The notes beneath the pieces are model-generated. The model did no database searches. It had not been told where the DNA came from and saw nothing but the letters and a program-made list of their open reading frames with translations. Of a stretch of DNA of 8,211 nucleotides, positions 1 through 6,571 are shown piece by piece. Location: the NCBI GenBank assembly GCA_023144715.1, contig JAGLFC010000163.1, forward strand, positions 1 to 8,211, in the 5' to 3' direction. Numbering within the stretch: the stretch's first letter is position 1; the number at the start of each line of letters is the position of its first letter. The translations under genes and the position numbers were made by a program. This stretch comes from Gammaproteobacteria bacterium. Lineage in GTDB: Bacteria; Pseudomonadota; Gammaproteobacteria; GRL18.

Positions 1-1896
1 ATGAGTCGTCAAATTGGCATAAAGTATGGGTAATTTTTTTGGTAGATGTTCAGGTTTTCTGATAATCGTAAAACCATTATTACCAAAAATATGGGGTAAG
101 TATTCACCACCCTGATCATCAATGGTAATACAAAACGTTTGTAAGCCTTTGGCTCGTGCTTCATGAATCGCATGGCGAGTATCTTCAACTCCATAACGCC
201 CTTCATATCGATCTAAATCATTGGGTTTGCCATCCGTTAGGATTAATAATAAACGTTGCTGGGTATCTTGAAGTTCTAATTTATCGGAGGCATAACGTAT
301 CGCTGCTCCCATGCGCGTATAAAAACCGGGTTTGATTGCCTGAATTCTTGAACGTACAATACCGTTATAACGTTCTTGAAAAGTTTTCAAAGTATTAAAA
401 CGGATATGACCTCTATTACGCGATGAAAAACCATAAATAGCAAATTGATCGCCCGTATTACGCAAGCTTTCACTGAATAAAAAGAGAGAATCTCGTATCA
501 CATCAATAATACGTGCCTCATTCGAGAGCCAGCTATCGGTTGATAAGGAAAAATCGGCCAATAATAAACACGATAAGTCACGTTCTGTCGAGCGTAATTG
601 TTGGTATAAATCAGGTTGTTCAACCTTGTGACCACTAAAACGTTCACCCATATAATTAATATAGGCATCTAGATCCAATTCACTGCCTTCACTTTGATGA
701 CGATGCCAAACCCGTTTTGTGGTCAGTGCTTCAAGTTGTTGGCGTAATCGTTTGGCCGTACGACGCAATCGTTCAGGGAGTTCTCCCTTTGCAGAGTTCT
801 CTTCGTTCACACTGTTATGGATATAATTCACCACGGAACAATAATCAGATTGTAGTATTTTCTTTTTATAATCCCATTCAGGCAACATCACATCACTTTC
901 AAAAATGACTTCATGTTCTGAATCCGCTGGTAAATCCAAATCAAATTTTACTTTACCACCACTGGTTTTGCCATCACGAGCCACGGATAAAAAATCCATA
1001 TCATCCGCATTACTATCTGCTTCGTTCTGATCAGCTTCATCATCTTCATCGACGGTACGATCCACATTAACAAATTCACTCAAACCAAAAATAGTATCAA
1101 AACGATACATTAAAAAGCCATCTTTTCCTTCAGGCATATCGACACGTTCGGCATTACGGCGTTTATTTTGTTTTTTCTTTTTGTCTGGCTTGGAATCAGG
1201 TGACTGTTCTTCATCATCCTCTAGTTCTTCTGCTGGTTTCTTTTTATTGGAGAGATCCACAACTTCGGGGGGATTCGGATGTGGCCAGAGTATCACTGAC
1301 TTAGGTGCATGTTGAGTGGTGGGTAAAATGTCCACAGTCGTGGGCTGTTGTAGTGCTTGAGCAATCGCATCTTCTTGTGTTTGTTCTTGTTCTGTGAAAG
1401 TTTCATCAATATGGCGAATAGGTAAATATGCCTTTACCAAGCGATCATAACGTGATTGTAGTCCAGGAAAACGCTCTAATACTTGTTGGGTTAATAACTG
1501 ACTATAGGAAAACCAGCCTTGTAAACCACGTTCACGAGCGGAAGGGCTTTCTAAACATTGAGCATTAATCGCTGCTAACCAATAATATAAATCTTTGTTT
1601 AAGTCCGTTGTTGCAAAATAATTAATCTGTTTAGGTAAATGTAAGGTATCTTCATCTTGCCAACTCAGTTCCGTATATTTACCTGTCCCTGCAACTCGAT
1701 GTTTCCAATTGCGTTTGGCATAGTGTAGCGTTGCCATAGATTCCACAATGCGTAAACCATTATCGCCCCCTAAGGCACGAAAAAATATACCCAATGACTT
1801 GCTAATCTCAGCCAATGTCACCGTTGCTTCCTTATGGCTATGATCAGACACCGAAGTGACTAATTTATCCCAGAGTTGCCCAACGTGTTCTTCCAC
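1..1896 (-). CDS. norD: NorD, VWA-domain nitric oxide reductase activation protein (3' end cut by window edge)
   Basis: NorD proteins act with the AAA+ ATPase NorQ to activate cytochrome-c nitric oxide reductase NorCB, probably during metal cofactor insertion. The frame is open for 632 codons from 1896 to the window edge with no stop. The C-terminal third is a VWA domain with the metal-binding DFSLS motif at residues 448-452 and TDG at 554-556. The last residues (PEHLPKKLPILYANLTTH) resemble the end of the family, so only a few codons are probably missing. The start is GTG at 1896: AGGTAAT lies just upstream and the next in-frame Met is about 50 residues in. Residues about 213-310 form a charged linker with Lys-rich and Asp/Glu-rich runs, probably disordered. 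It lies 25 bases after norQ. CbbO, the Rubisco activation paralogue, has the same architecture, but adjacent norE and norF favour NorD. Confidence 0.9.
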   Translation of the reverse strand, partial: MEEHVGQLWDKLVTSVSDHSHKEATVTLAEISKSLGIFFRALGGDNGLRIVESMATLHYAKRNWKHRVAGTGKYTELSWQDEDTLHLPKQINYFATTDLNKDLYYWLAAINAQCLESPSARERGLQGWFSYSQLLTQQVLERFPGLQSRYDRLVKAYLPIRHIDETFTEQEQTQEDAIAQALQQPTTVDILPTTQHAPKSVILWPHPNPPEVVDLSNKKKPAEELEDDEEQSPDSKPDKKKKQNKRRNAERVDMPEGKDGFLMYRFDTIFGLSEFVNVDRTVDEDDEADQNEADSNADDMDFLSVARDGKTSGGKVKFDLDLPADSEHEVIFESDVMLPEWDYKKKILQSDYCSVVNYIHNSVNEENSAKGELPERLRRTAKRLRQQLEALTTKRVWHRHQSEGSELDLDAYINYMGERFSGHKVEQPDLYQQLRSTERDLSCLLLADFSLSTDSWLSNEARIIDVIRDSLFLFSESLRNTGDQFAIYGFSSRNRGHIRFNTLKTFQERYNGIVRSRIQAIKPGFYTRMGAAIRYASDKLELQDTQQRLLLILTDGKPNDLDRYEGRYGVEDTRHAIHEARAKGLQTFCITIDDQGGEYLPHIFGNNGFTIIRKPEHLPKKLPILYANLTTH

Positions 1897-1921
1897 TATT
1901 AATTACCTATTGAATAAACGA

Positions 1922-2728
1922 CTAACGACCAAAAGAGGCATACACTACTTCCATCAATGCTTTTACAACATCTTCTTCATCACTCAATGGCTCAATCAAA
2001 CCCGCCAGACAGGCTTCAACAGGATCAAAGCCTGATTTAATCAAACGTGCGGTATACACCAATAAACGAGTACTTGCACCTTCTTCCAGATCATGATCCT
2101 TTAATTGTCGTAAGGCATTTGCCATAGAAACTAATTTTTTTGCCATTAAGGGATCAACGCCTGTTTCTTGTTCCACTACTGCTTGTTCTTGATCGGCTTT
2201 GAGATAATTAAAACTCATGGAAATAAAACGTTGTCGCGTACTCGGCTTGAGTCCCTTCATCATGCTTTGATAACCGGGATTATAGGAGACCACCAACATA
2301 AAATTATCAGGGGCGTGTAGCGTTTCACCGGTGCGATCAATGGGTAGAATACGGCGATCATCGGTTAAAGGATGTATCACAACGGTGGTATCTTTACGGG
2401 CTTCAACTACTTCATCCAGATAACAAATTCCACCCCCTCTAACTGCTCGAGTTAAAGGACCATCATTCCAAATGGTTTGACCATCACCAATTAAATAACG
2501 TCCTACTAAGTCTGATGCGGTGAGATCATCATGACAAGAAACGGTATGTAATGGAATATTCAAACGAGCCGCCATGTGGGCAATAAAACGTGTTTTACCA
2601 CTGCCTGTCGGGCCTTTTAACAGCACAGGTAATTGATTTTTATAGGCATGTTCAAAAAGTGATTCTTCATTACCTTGAGGGGAATAAAAAGGAATTTCAA
2701 CCGTATTTTTTGTTTCTTTTGTTGTCAT
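1922..2728 (-). CDS. norQ: NorQ, MoxR-family AAA+ ATPase
   Basis: This is the ATPase partner of NorD, a cytoplasmic AAA+ protein of the MoxR/CbbQ/NorQ group that remodels its target enzyme using ATP. At 268 residues it has the usual family length. Walker A is GPTGSGKT at residues 39-46, Walker B is CYLDEV around 102-107 with D105 and E106, a sensor-1 type Asn is at 150 in VSYNPGYQ, and candidate arginine-finger residues lie in STRQRF around 163-168. The protein starts with a short family-typical N-terminus (EIPFYSPQGNEE). The ATG at 2728 has only a weak purine-rich stretch upstream. The gene lies 51 bases after norF and 25 before norD, as expected for one transcript. CbbQ is nearly identical in motifs, so the assignment to nitric oxide reductase rests mainly on the norE/norF neighbours. 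Confidence 0.92.
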   Translation of the reverse strand: MTTKETKNTVEIPFYSPQGNEESLFEHAYKNQLPVLLKGPTGSGKTRFIAHMAARLNIPLHTVSCHDDLTASDLVGRYLIGDGQTIWNDGPLTRAVRGGGICYLDEVVEARKDTTVVIHPLTDDRRILPIDRTGETLHAPDNFMLVVSYNPGYQSMMKGLKPSTRQRFISMSFNYLKADQEQAVVEQETGVDPLMAKKLVSMANALRQLKDHDLEEGASTRLLVYTARLIKSGFDPVEACLAGLIEPLSDEEDVVKALMEVVYASFGR

Positions 2729-2779
2729 TTTTTATGGGATCTCTGTTATAAAATATCATCTAATATAAGGCATTTTTAA

Positions 2780-3058
2780 TTATACACTAGATAGGTAATA
2801 GCCTGTGAAAATAATGATTGGGATAATATAAACAAAACCTAGCATGGCTAAACGCCAAAACCCTCTGACATTTTTTAAACCGATATAATAATCAATAATT
2901 AATTGTCCTTTTATGGTCACTGTCAGTAATAAAATACCTACAATGGCAAGCCCTGATAATTCTAAAAAACCCACATAAGCAGTACTAATGGTTAATAAAA
3001 TCAATACAACCCATATAATCGTGAGTTGTTTTGTTGATGCAAAGTTACTCTGAGACAT
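2780..3058 (-). CDS. norF: NorF-like small membrane protein, COX4-type
   Basis: This 92-residue membrane protein resembles prokaryotic cytochrome c oxidase subunit IV and the NorF protein of nor operons. It has three hydrophobic segments at about residues 12-30, 34-56 and 69-90. The second is followed by the conserved pattern K50..LI.D56...GL......WR (W68, R69), which is typical of this family. NorF is a non-catalytic protein that helps full nitric oxide reductase activity; its exact role is not settled. I chose ATG 3058 (MSQSNFAST) rather than the longer frame from 3133. The longer start lies inside norE and adds a 25-residue extension unlike the family, while ATG 3058 follows the norE stop by 14 bases. 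A purine-rich AAGAAG lies upstream as a weak ribosome binding site. Confidence 0.82.
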   Translation of the reverse strand: MSQSNFASTKQLTIIWVVLILLTISTAYVGFLELSGLAIVGILLLTVTIKGQLIIDYYIGLKNVRGFWRLAMLGFVYIIPIIIFTGYYLSSV

Positions 3059-3072
3059 AATAATTTTCTTCT

Positions 3073-3636
3073 TTAACGGATAATATAAACTAATGGAAAA
3101 AGCACAATCCACAATAAATCGACCATGTGCCAATAAGATGCACCTGTTTCAATATCTTCGTGAGATTGAGCACTGTATTTTCCTTTTTGTAAATAGTAAT
3201 AAAGGATTATCAAAATCACCATACCTAAAAGTACGTGCATAAAGTGAAAAAAGGTCAAAGAAATATAGAAGGTATAAAAGGTATTGGTACTTAAATTAAT
3301 ACCAGCACCAAAAACATGAGAATATTCCCATATTTTTACCCCAACAAATACAGCCCCCATAAACAAGGCAAGCAATAACATCTGTCCAGTACGTTTAATA
3401 TTATCATTACGTATAGCATGAATGCCTAAGGCAACAAAATAACTACTGGTAATTAAAGCAATGGTGTTAATCACACCACCAATACGATGCAATTCTAATT
3501 GATATTCATTAAAGAGTTCCACATTATTGCTACGCACCACCACATAGACAATAAAAAACACACCAAAAACCAGCATCTCAGCCATAATAACAAACCAGAT
3601 GGCTAAATCTCCTGGTAAGGGATCTTTAGTAGACAT
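3073..3636 (-). CDS. norE: NorE, cytochrome c oxidase subunit III-like protein
   Basis: NorE is a haem-copper oxidase subunit III homologue found in nor clusters. It is an integral membrane protein needed for full nitric oxide reductase activity but carries no redox centre. The 187 residues form five predicted membrane helices at about 10-34, 52-74, 84-103, 122-148 and 168-186, the expected number for the short NorE type. Characteristic COX3 features are LAIWFVIMAEMLVFGVFF near the N-terminus with E20, FFHFMHVLLG at 129-138, and SYWHMVDLLWIVLFPLVYI at the C-terminus. The start at 3636 is supported by an AAGG 8 bases upstream (complement of 3645-3648). It is the first gene of the leftward norEFQD unit. 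The subunit III of an ordinary oxidase would be longer and would sit with subunits I and II, which are absent here. Confidence 0.87.
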   Translation of the reverse strand: MSTKDPLPGDLAIWFVIMAEMLVFGVFFIVYVVVRSNNVELFNEYQLELHRIGGVINTIALITSSYFVALGIHAIRNDNIKRTGQMLLLALFMGAVFVGVKIWEYSHVFGAGINLSTNTFYTFYISLTFFHFMHVLLGMVILIILYYYLQKGKYSAQSHEDIETGASYWHMVDLLWIVLFPLVYIIR

Positions 3637-3644
3637 ATTAAAAG

Positions 3645-3648
3645 CCTT
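3645..3648 (-). promoter_or_regulatory. Ribosome binding site of norE
   Basis: The minus strand reads AAAAGGC here, with 8 bases between AAGG and the norE ATG at 3636. It supports the chosen start. Confidence 0.55.
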
Positions 3649-3752
3649 TTATATTGTTTGAAAAAATTAGTATAAAGGTAATAATGTTTATTCTATGCAA
3701 TAGAACTCACATATAGCATCACATCCTCTATTAAACCCCAAAGTTTCTAAAA

Positions 3753-3774
3753 TTGATAGCAATACTTTAATCAA
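3753..3774. repeat. Wide-spaced inverted repeat TTGAT-N12-ATCAA
   Basis: TTGAT at 3753-3757 and ATCAA at 3770-3774 are perfect inverted half-sites separated by 12 bases. The half-sites match those of FNR/DNR-type regulators, which commonly control nor genes. However, those proteins bind half-sites only 4 bases apart, so this is not a canonical site. It lies about 117-138 bases upstream of the norE start. Confidence 0.35.
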
Positions 3775-3856
3775 ACAAGCCTCATAACTTGCTCACTTAA
3801 AGGTGGGTAGGATCATTATGATAAGAAGTGGATTAAAACGTTAATTTAATAAATTT

Positions 3857-3889
3857 AAGGAGTGTTTCAAAATGTTAATAGCCTATTAA
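3857..3889 (+). other. Shine-Dalgarno followed by a five-codon frame
   Basis: AAGGAG at 3857-3862 is the strongest ribosome-binding-like sequence in this intergenic region. It is followed 9 bases later by ATG at 3872 and a frame of only five codons (MLIAY) ending in TAA at 3887-3889. The frame overlaps the palindrome. It could be a minimal leader peptide or pure chance; nothing else supports translation. Confidence 0.2.
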
Positions 3890-3896
3890 CACTTTG
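3868..3896. repeat. Near-perfect palindrome, candidate operator
   Basis: The core TGTTAATA-GCC-TATTAACA (3873-3891) has perfect 8-base arms around a 3-base centre. After one mismatch the symmetry continues with CAAA at 3868-3871 and TTTG at 3893-3896, so 12 of 13 positions pair. It sits in the middle of a divergent intergenic region and lacks a following long T-run on either strand. A binding site for a dimeric regulator is therefore likelier than a terminator. Which regulator would bind is unknown. Confidence 0.6.
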
Positions 3897-3993
3897 TTTG
3901 GCTAGATAGAAAAAAATATATTCATATCCATAATATAAAATATGAGTATGAGGGCTTTTTTAAAAATTTTGCCTAGTTGATTTGCTAGTATTT

Positions 3994-4001
3994 GTTATGC
4001 T
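3994..4001 (+). promoter_or_regulatory. Possible extended -10 promoter for glk
   Basis: TGT-TATGCT fits an extended -10 element (TGn followed by a -10 like hexamer). No good -35 is found at 17 bases, and TTGATT at 3977-3982 is too close. If used, transcription would start near 4008 and leave a leader of about 115 bases before glk. Confidence 0.3.
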
Positions 4002-4046
4002 AGAGTATTCTTGAAATTCCAATCTTGGATAGCATTTTTTTCTTTT
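3997..4046 (+). terminator. Terminator-like hairpin with T-run in the glk leader region
   Basis: ATGCTA at 3997-4002 is complementary to TAGCAT at 4030-4035. A small inner stem TCCA-ATCT-TGGA (4018-4029) stacks directly on the right arm. T7-C-T4 follows at 4035-4046. The left arm is interrupted by a 15-base bulge and the stem is low in GC, so this is a weak terminator or attenuator candidate. Its left arm overlaps the possible extended -10 element, so both assignments cannot be right for the same promoter. Confidence 0.25.
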
Positions 4047-4050
4047 ATTT

Positions 4051-4085
4051 GACTATGAGTCGAATTCATCTCTGGTCAGTATGAC
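4051..4085. repeat. Pair of 11-base interrupted palindromes upstream of glk
   Basis: GACT-ATG-AGTC (4051-4061) and GTCA-GTA-TGAC (4075-4085) each have perfect 4-base arms around a 3-base centre, with centres 24 bases apart. They lie 38-72 bases before the glk start and could be paired operator half-sites or local RNA folds. Confidence 0.3.
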
Positions 4086-4106
4086 TCTTTAATTTCAATA
4101 TTAATT

Positions 4107-4112
4107 ACAAGG
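4107..4112 (+). promoter_or_regulatory. Ribosome binding site of glk
   Basis: ACAAGG lies 10 bases before the ATG at 4123. It is a modest match and supports that start. Confidence 0.45.
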
Positions 4113-4122
4113 TTTTAATAGT

Positions 4123-5148
4123 ATGAATATTCTTGTCGCTGATATTGGCGGTACTAAAACTAATTTAGGTCTTTTTTCAGTTCAAGGCTTACACGTTAAA
4201 TCATTATTTGAAGTGACTTATAGTAGCCATCATTATGCCTCAATAGAAGAAATCGTGGTACGGTTTATTGCACACATAGTTGCCCAAGATAAAGGACAAA
4301 CACTGGTTGATTCTATTCATAATGTTTGTATGGGCATCGCGGGTCCTATTAAAGATAATTATTGTGCGGTCACAAACTTGCCGTGGGTGATTGATGCCAA
4401 ACAACTTCAAAAACAGTTTTCTTGGGAGAGCGTCCATTTACTCAATGATTTAGAAGCGAATGCTTGGGGAATTGCAACCCTCAATAAAGAAGATTTTGTG
4501 ACTTTAAATGTAGGTGAAGTCATCACTGAAAAAGCAGGCTCAGGGAATGCTTCTATTATTGCTGCCGGAACAGGTTTAGGAGAAGCAGGTTTATTTTGGG
4601 ATGGCAATCAACACATCCCTTTTGCATCTGAAGGAGGGCATACTGATTTTAGCCCTAGTACGGAACAAGAATATCGTCTGCATCAATTTCTGAGTGATAA
4701 GTATCAGGGGCATGTGAGTTGGGAGCGGATTGTCTCGGGTATGGGCTTAGAAAATCTCTATCTTTTTTTATGTCATGATCAGCAAATAATTCCACCTCAA
4801 TGGCTACAACAACAAATACAAAATGGTGATCCAGCAGAGGCTATATCAAAGGCAGCAACAGAAGAGAAGGATAAACTCTGCCAAGACGCTTTGGAGTGGT
4901 TTGTGTATCTATATGGTGTGGAAGCAGGTAATCATGCCTTAAAAATAATGTCCACTGGTGGGGTATTTTTGGGGGGTGGTATTGCTCCTAAAATTATTAA
5001 GCATTTACAAACAGGACGTTTTATAGAAGCATTTTTTTCCAAAGGACGTATGCAATCAATTTTACACACCATGCCTGTTAAAGTGATTATGAATGATAAA
5101 ACAGCTCTTTATGGTGCTGCCTTTTATGCGTCTCAATATGTTCAATAA
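4123..5148 (+). CDS. glk: Glucokinase (bacterial Glk family)
   Basis: This cytoplasmic enzyme phosphorylates glucose to glucose 6-phosphate with ATP, feeding glycolysis or glycogen-related metabolism. Motifs of the Glk family are visible along the 341 residues. The phosphate-binding loop DIGGTKTN is at 7-14 and TNLPW at 84-88. LNDLEA at 107-112 holds the likely catalytic base D109, AAGTGLG is at 147-153, and the sugar-contacting EGGHTDFSP is at 170-178. The adenosine-side GGGIAPK is at 284-290. It belongs to the Glk type like the E. coli enzyme, not the ROK regulators, since it lacks the ROK zinc-binding cysteine motif. At 341 residues it is slightly longer than the usual 320. The end overlaps modA by 11 bases, so the two are probably co-transcribed. 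Confidence 0.92.
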   Translation: MNILVADIGGTKTNLGLFSVQGLHVKSLFEVTYSSHHYASIEEIVVRFIAHIVAQDKGQTLVDSIHNVCMGIAGPIKDNYCAVTNLPWVIDAKQLQKQFSWESVHLLNDLEANAWGIATLNKEDFVTLNVGEVITEKAGSGNASIIAAGTGLGEAGLFWDGNQHIPFASEGGHTDFSPSTEQEYRLHQFLSDKYQGHVSWERIVSGMGLENLYLFLCHDQQIIPPQWLQQQIQNGDPAEAISKAATEEKDKLCQDALEWFVYLYGVEAGNHALKIMSTGGVFLGGGIAPKIIKHLQTGRFIEAFFSKGRMQSILHTMPVKVIMNDKTALYGAAFYASQYVQ

Positions 5149-5890
5149 GCGTATTAAACTTTTTTTTTTACTATTATTTTTATTATTTTTACCCATCAAT
5201 ATATTAGCTGATACTATTCGTATTGCGGTTGCCAGTAATTTTAGTCACGCAATAAAAGATATTGCCCACCGTTTTGAAGTACAAACGGGTCACAAAGTGA
5301 TTTTAATCTTTGGTTCTAGTGGTAAACATTATGCTCAAATTATTAATGGTGCACCTTTTGAACTCTTTTTTTCTGCGGATACAATACGACCTTCTTTATT
5401 AGAAAAAAAAGGTTTAATACAAGATAATAGTCGTTTTACTTATGCCATTGGACAAGTGGTATTATGGAGTCCTAATCACTCTTTAATTGATAAGACAGCA
5501 CAAATTTTGCATAAAGCCTCCTTTCGTTATTTAGCTGTGGCAAATCCAAAACTTGCCCCTTACGGAAAAGCTGCCCAACAAATATTGACTCAACAAGGCT
5601 TATGGACAACACTTCGTTTACGTATGGTACGTGGTGAAAATATTGGGCAAACCTTTCAGTTTGTTAAAAGTGGTAATGCCGAATTAGGATTTGTTGCTTT
5701 TTCACAAATTAAAAGCCCTGATAAAAAAATAAAAGGATCATATTGGAAGCCTGATCAAGCACTTTATGATCCTATTCAACAACAGGCGGTTCTACTCAAA
5801 AATAATGATCTTGCTCGTGCTTTTTTAAAATATATTAAGCAAGATGAAGCATTAAATATTATTCGTGCTTATGGCTATAGAACACCCTAA
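5138..5890 (+). CDS. modA: ModA, periplasmic molybdate-binding protein
   Basis: ModA captures molybdate (or tungstate) in the periplasm and delivers it to ModB. The 250-residue protein starts with a signal peptide: KRIK, then a Leu/Phe-rich core, then a probable cleavage after ILA at residue 24. The mature part begins DTIRIAVASNF. Ligand-site motifs are S33-N34-F35, the SSG at 60-62 in FGSSGKHY, NGAPFELFFSAD at 70-81, and PYGKAA at 141-146 with Y142. This resembles the Azotobacter-type ModA more than the E. coli one. I chose ATG 5138 because it gives a clean signal peptide. A longer frame from 5093 would place 15 non-signal residues in front, inside glk. There is no clear ribosome binding site, consistent with translational coupling to glk, which it overlaps by 11 bases. 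Confidence 0.9.
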   Translation: MFNKRIKLFFLLLFLLFLPINILADTIRIAVASNFSHAIKDIAHRFEVQTGHKVILIFGSSGKHYAQIINGAPFELFFSADTIRPSLLEKKGLIQDNSRFTYAIGQVVLWSPNHSLIDKTAQILHKASFRYLAVANPKLAPYGKAAQQILTQQGLWTTLRLRMVRGENIGQTFQFVKSGNAELGFVAFSQIKSPDKKIKGSYWKPDQALYDPIQQQAVLLKNNDLARAFLKYIKQDEALNIIRAYGYRTP

Positions 5891-6571
5891 ATGCTTACTG
5901 AAAATGACGTTTATGCACTTTGGATCACGTTAAAATTAGCCTCTATCACAACGATTATTCTATTAATTATAGGGACTCCTATCGCGTGGTGGTTGGCTAA
6001 GAGTCGTTGGCGTTATAAATTTTTAATTGAAGCTGTTATAGCCTTACCTTTAGTATTACCACCGACTGTATTAGGTTTTTATTTACTGATTGCACTAGGG
6101 CCACACGGCCCTATTGGAGGGATGATGCAGGCTTTGGGAGGGCAATCACTGGCATTTACCTTTACTGGATTGGTGATTGGTTCTGTTTTTTATTCGATGC
6201 CCTTTGTGATACAGCCCTTACAAAATGCTTTTTATGCGATGGGAACTCGTCCAATGGAAGTGGCGGCTACTTTAGGTGCATCACCATTAAATCGTTTCTT
6301 TACTATTGCTATTCCACTGGCTCGTTCTGGATTTTTAACAGCCACTGTATTAGGCTTTGCTCATACATTGGGAGAGTTTGGTGTAGTATTAATGATTGGC
6401 GGTAATATTCCTGGTGCGACTCAAGTGATTTCGATTGCTATTTATGATCATGTAGAAGCACTTGAATATACACAGGCTCACTGGATATCGGGCAGTTTAT
6501 TACTTTTATCTTTTTTTATGTTAATGATGGTATATGCTTTTAACCGCCGTTTTATGGTGGTACGTACATGA
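5891..6571 (+). CDS. modB: ModB, molybdate ABC transporter permease
   Basis: ModB forms the inner-membrane channel of the molybdate importer, as a dimer with two ModC subunits. The 226 residues are hydrophobic, with about five membrane helices and the typical opening ALWITLKLA. The ALPLVLPPTVLGFYLL segment at 51-66 is characteristic of ModB/CysT-type permeases. The EAA loop that docks on the ATPase is at about 123-142 (EVAATLGASP, ending near P142) and is followed by LGFAHTLGEFGVVLMIGG. The ATG directly follows the modA stop (TAAATG) and the stop overlaps modC (ATGA), so translation is likely coupled. Length and motifs are normal. A sulfate permease is the main alternative and is disfavoured by ModA and ModC on either side. 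Confidence 0.93.
   Translation: MLTENDVYALWITLKLASITTIILLIIGTPIAWWLAKSRWRYKFLIEAVIALPLVLPPTVLGFYLLIALGPHGPIGGMMQALGGQSLAFTFTGLVIGSVFYSMPFVIQPLQNAFYAMGTRPMEVAATLGASPLNRFFTIAIPLARSGFLTATVLGFAHTLGEFGVVLMIGGNIPGATQVISIAIYDHVEALEYTQAHWISGSLLLLSFFMLMMVYAFNRRFMVVRT

Larger units (their letters stand above)
3637..4122. other. Divergent intergenic region between norE and glk
   Basis: These 486 bases lie between two genes transcribed away from each other, so both promoters must be here. The sequence is very AT-rich. No protein-coding frame of convincing length and no RNA gene is visible. It contains several inverted repeats, at 3753-3774, 3812-3822, 3868-3896, 3922-3945, 4051-4061 and 4075-4085, plus a hairpin followed by a T-run at 3997-4046. 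I found no canonical FNR/DNR box (TTGAT-N4-ATCAA) and no sigma-54 -24/-12 element of the kind used by NorR-controlled genes. I could not identify a clear norE promoter by eye. Confidence 0.8.

Noticed and set aside
717..908. A 63-codon frame on the plus strand opposite norD.
   Set aside because: It is antisense to a well-supported coding frame, and its translation has no recognisable feature.
1922..2728. CbbQ (Rubisco activation ATPase) as an alternative for the AAA+ gene, with CbbO for its partner.
   Set aside because: No Rubisco gene is in the window, and the gene pair follows norE and norF directly.
3059..3133. An upstream ATG that would extend NorF by 25 residues.
   Set aside because: The extension lies wholly within norE or its 14-base spacer and does not look like the COX4-type N-terminus.
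4240..4607. Two overlapping minus-strand frames opposite glk.
   Set aside because: They are antisense to conserved glucokinase motifs and are by-products of its codon use.
5093..5137. An upstream ATG that would extend ModA by 15 residues.
   Set aside because: It lies inside glk and puts extra residues in front of a clean signal peptide; ATG 5138 is better.
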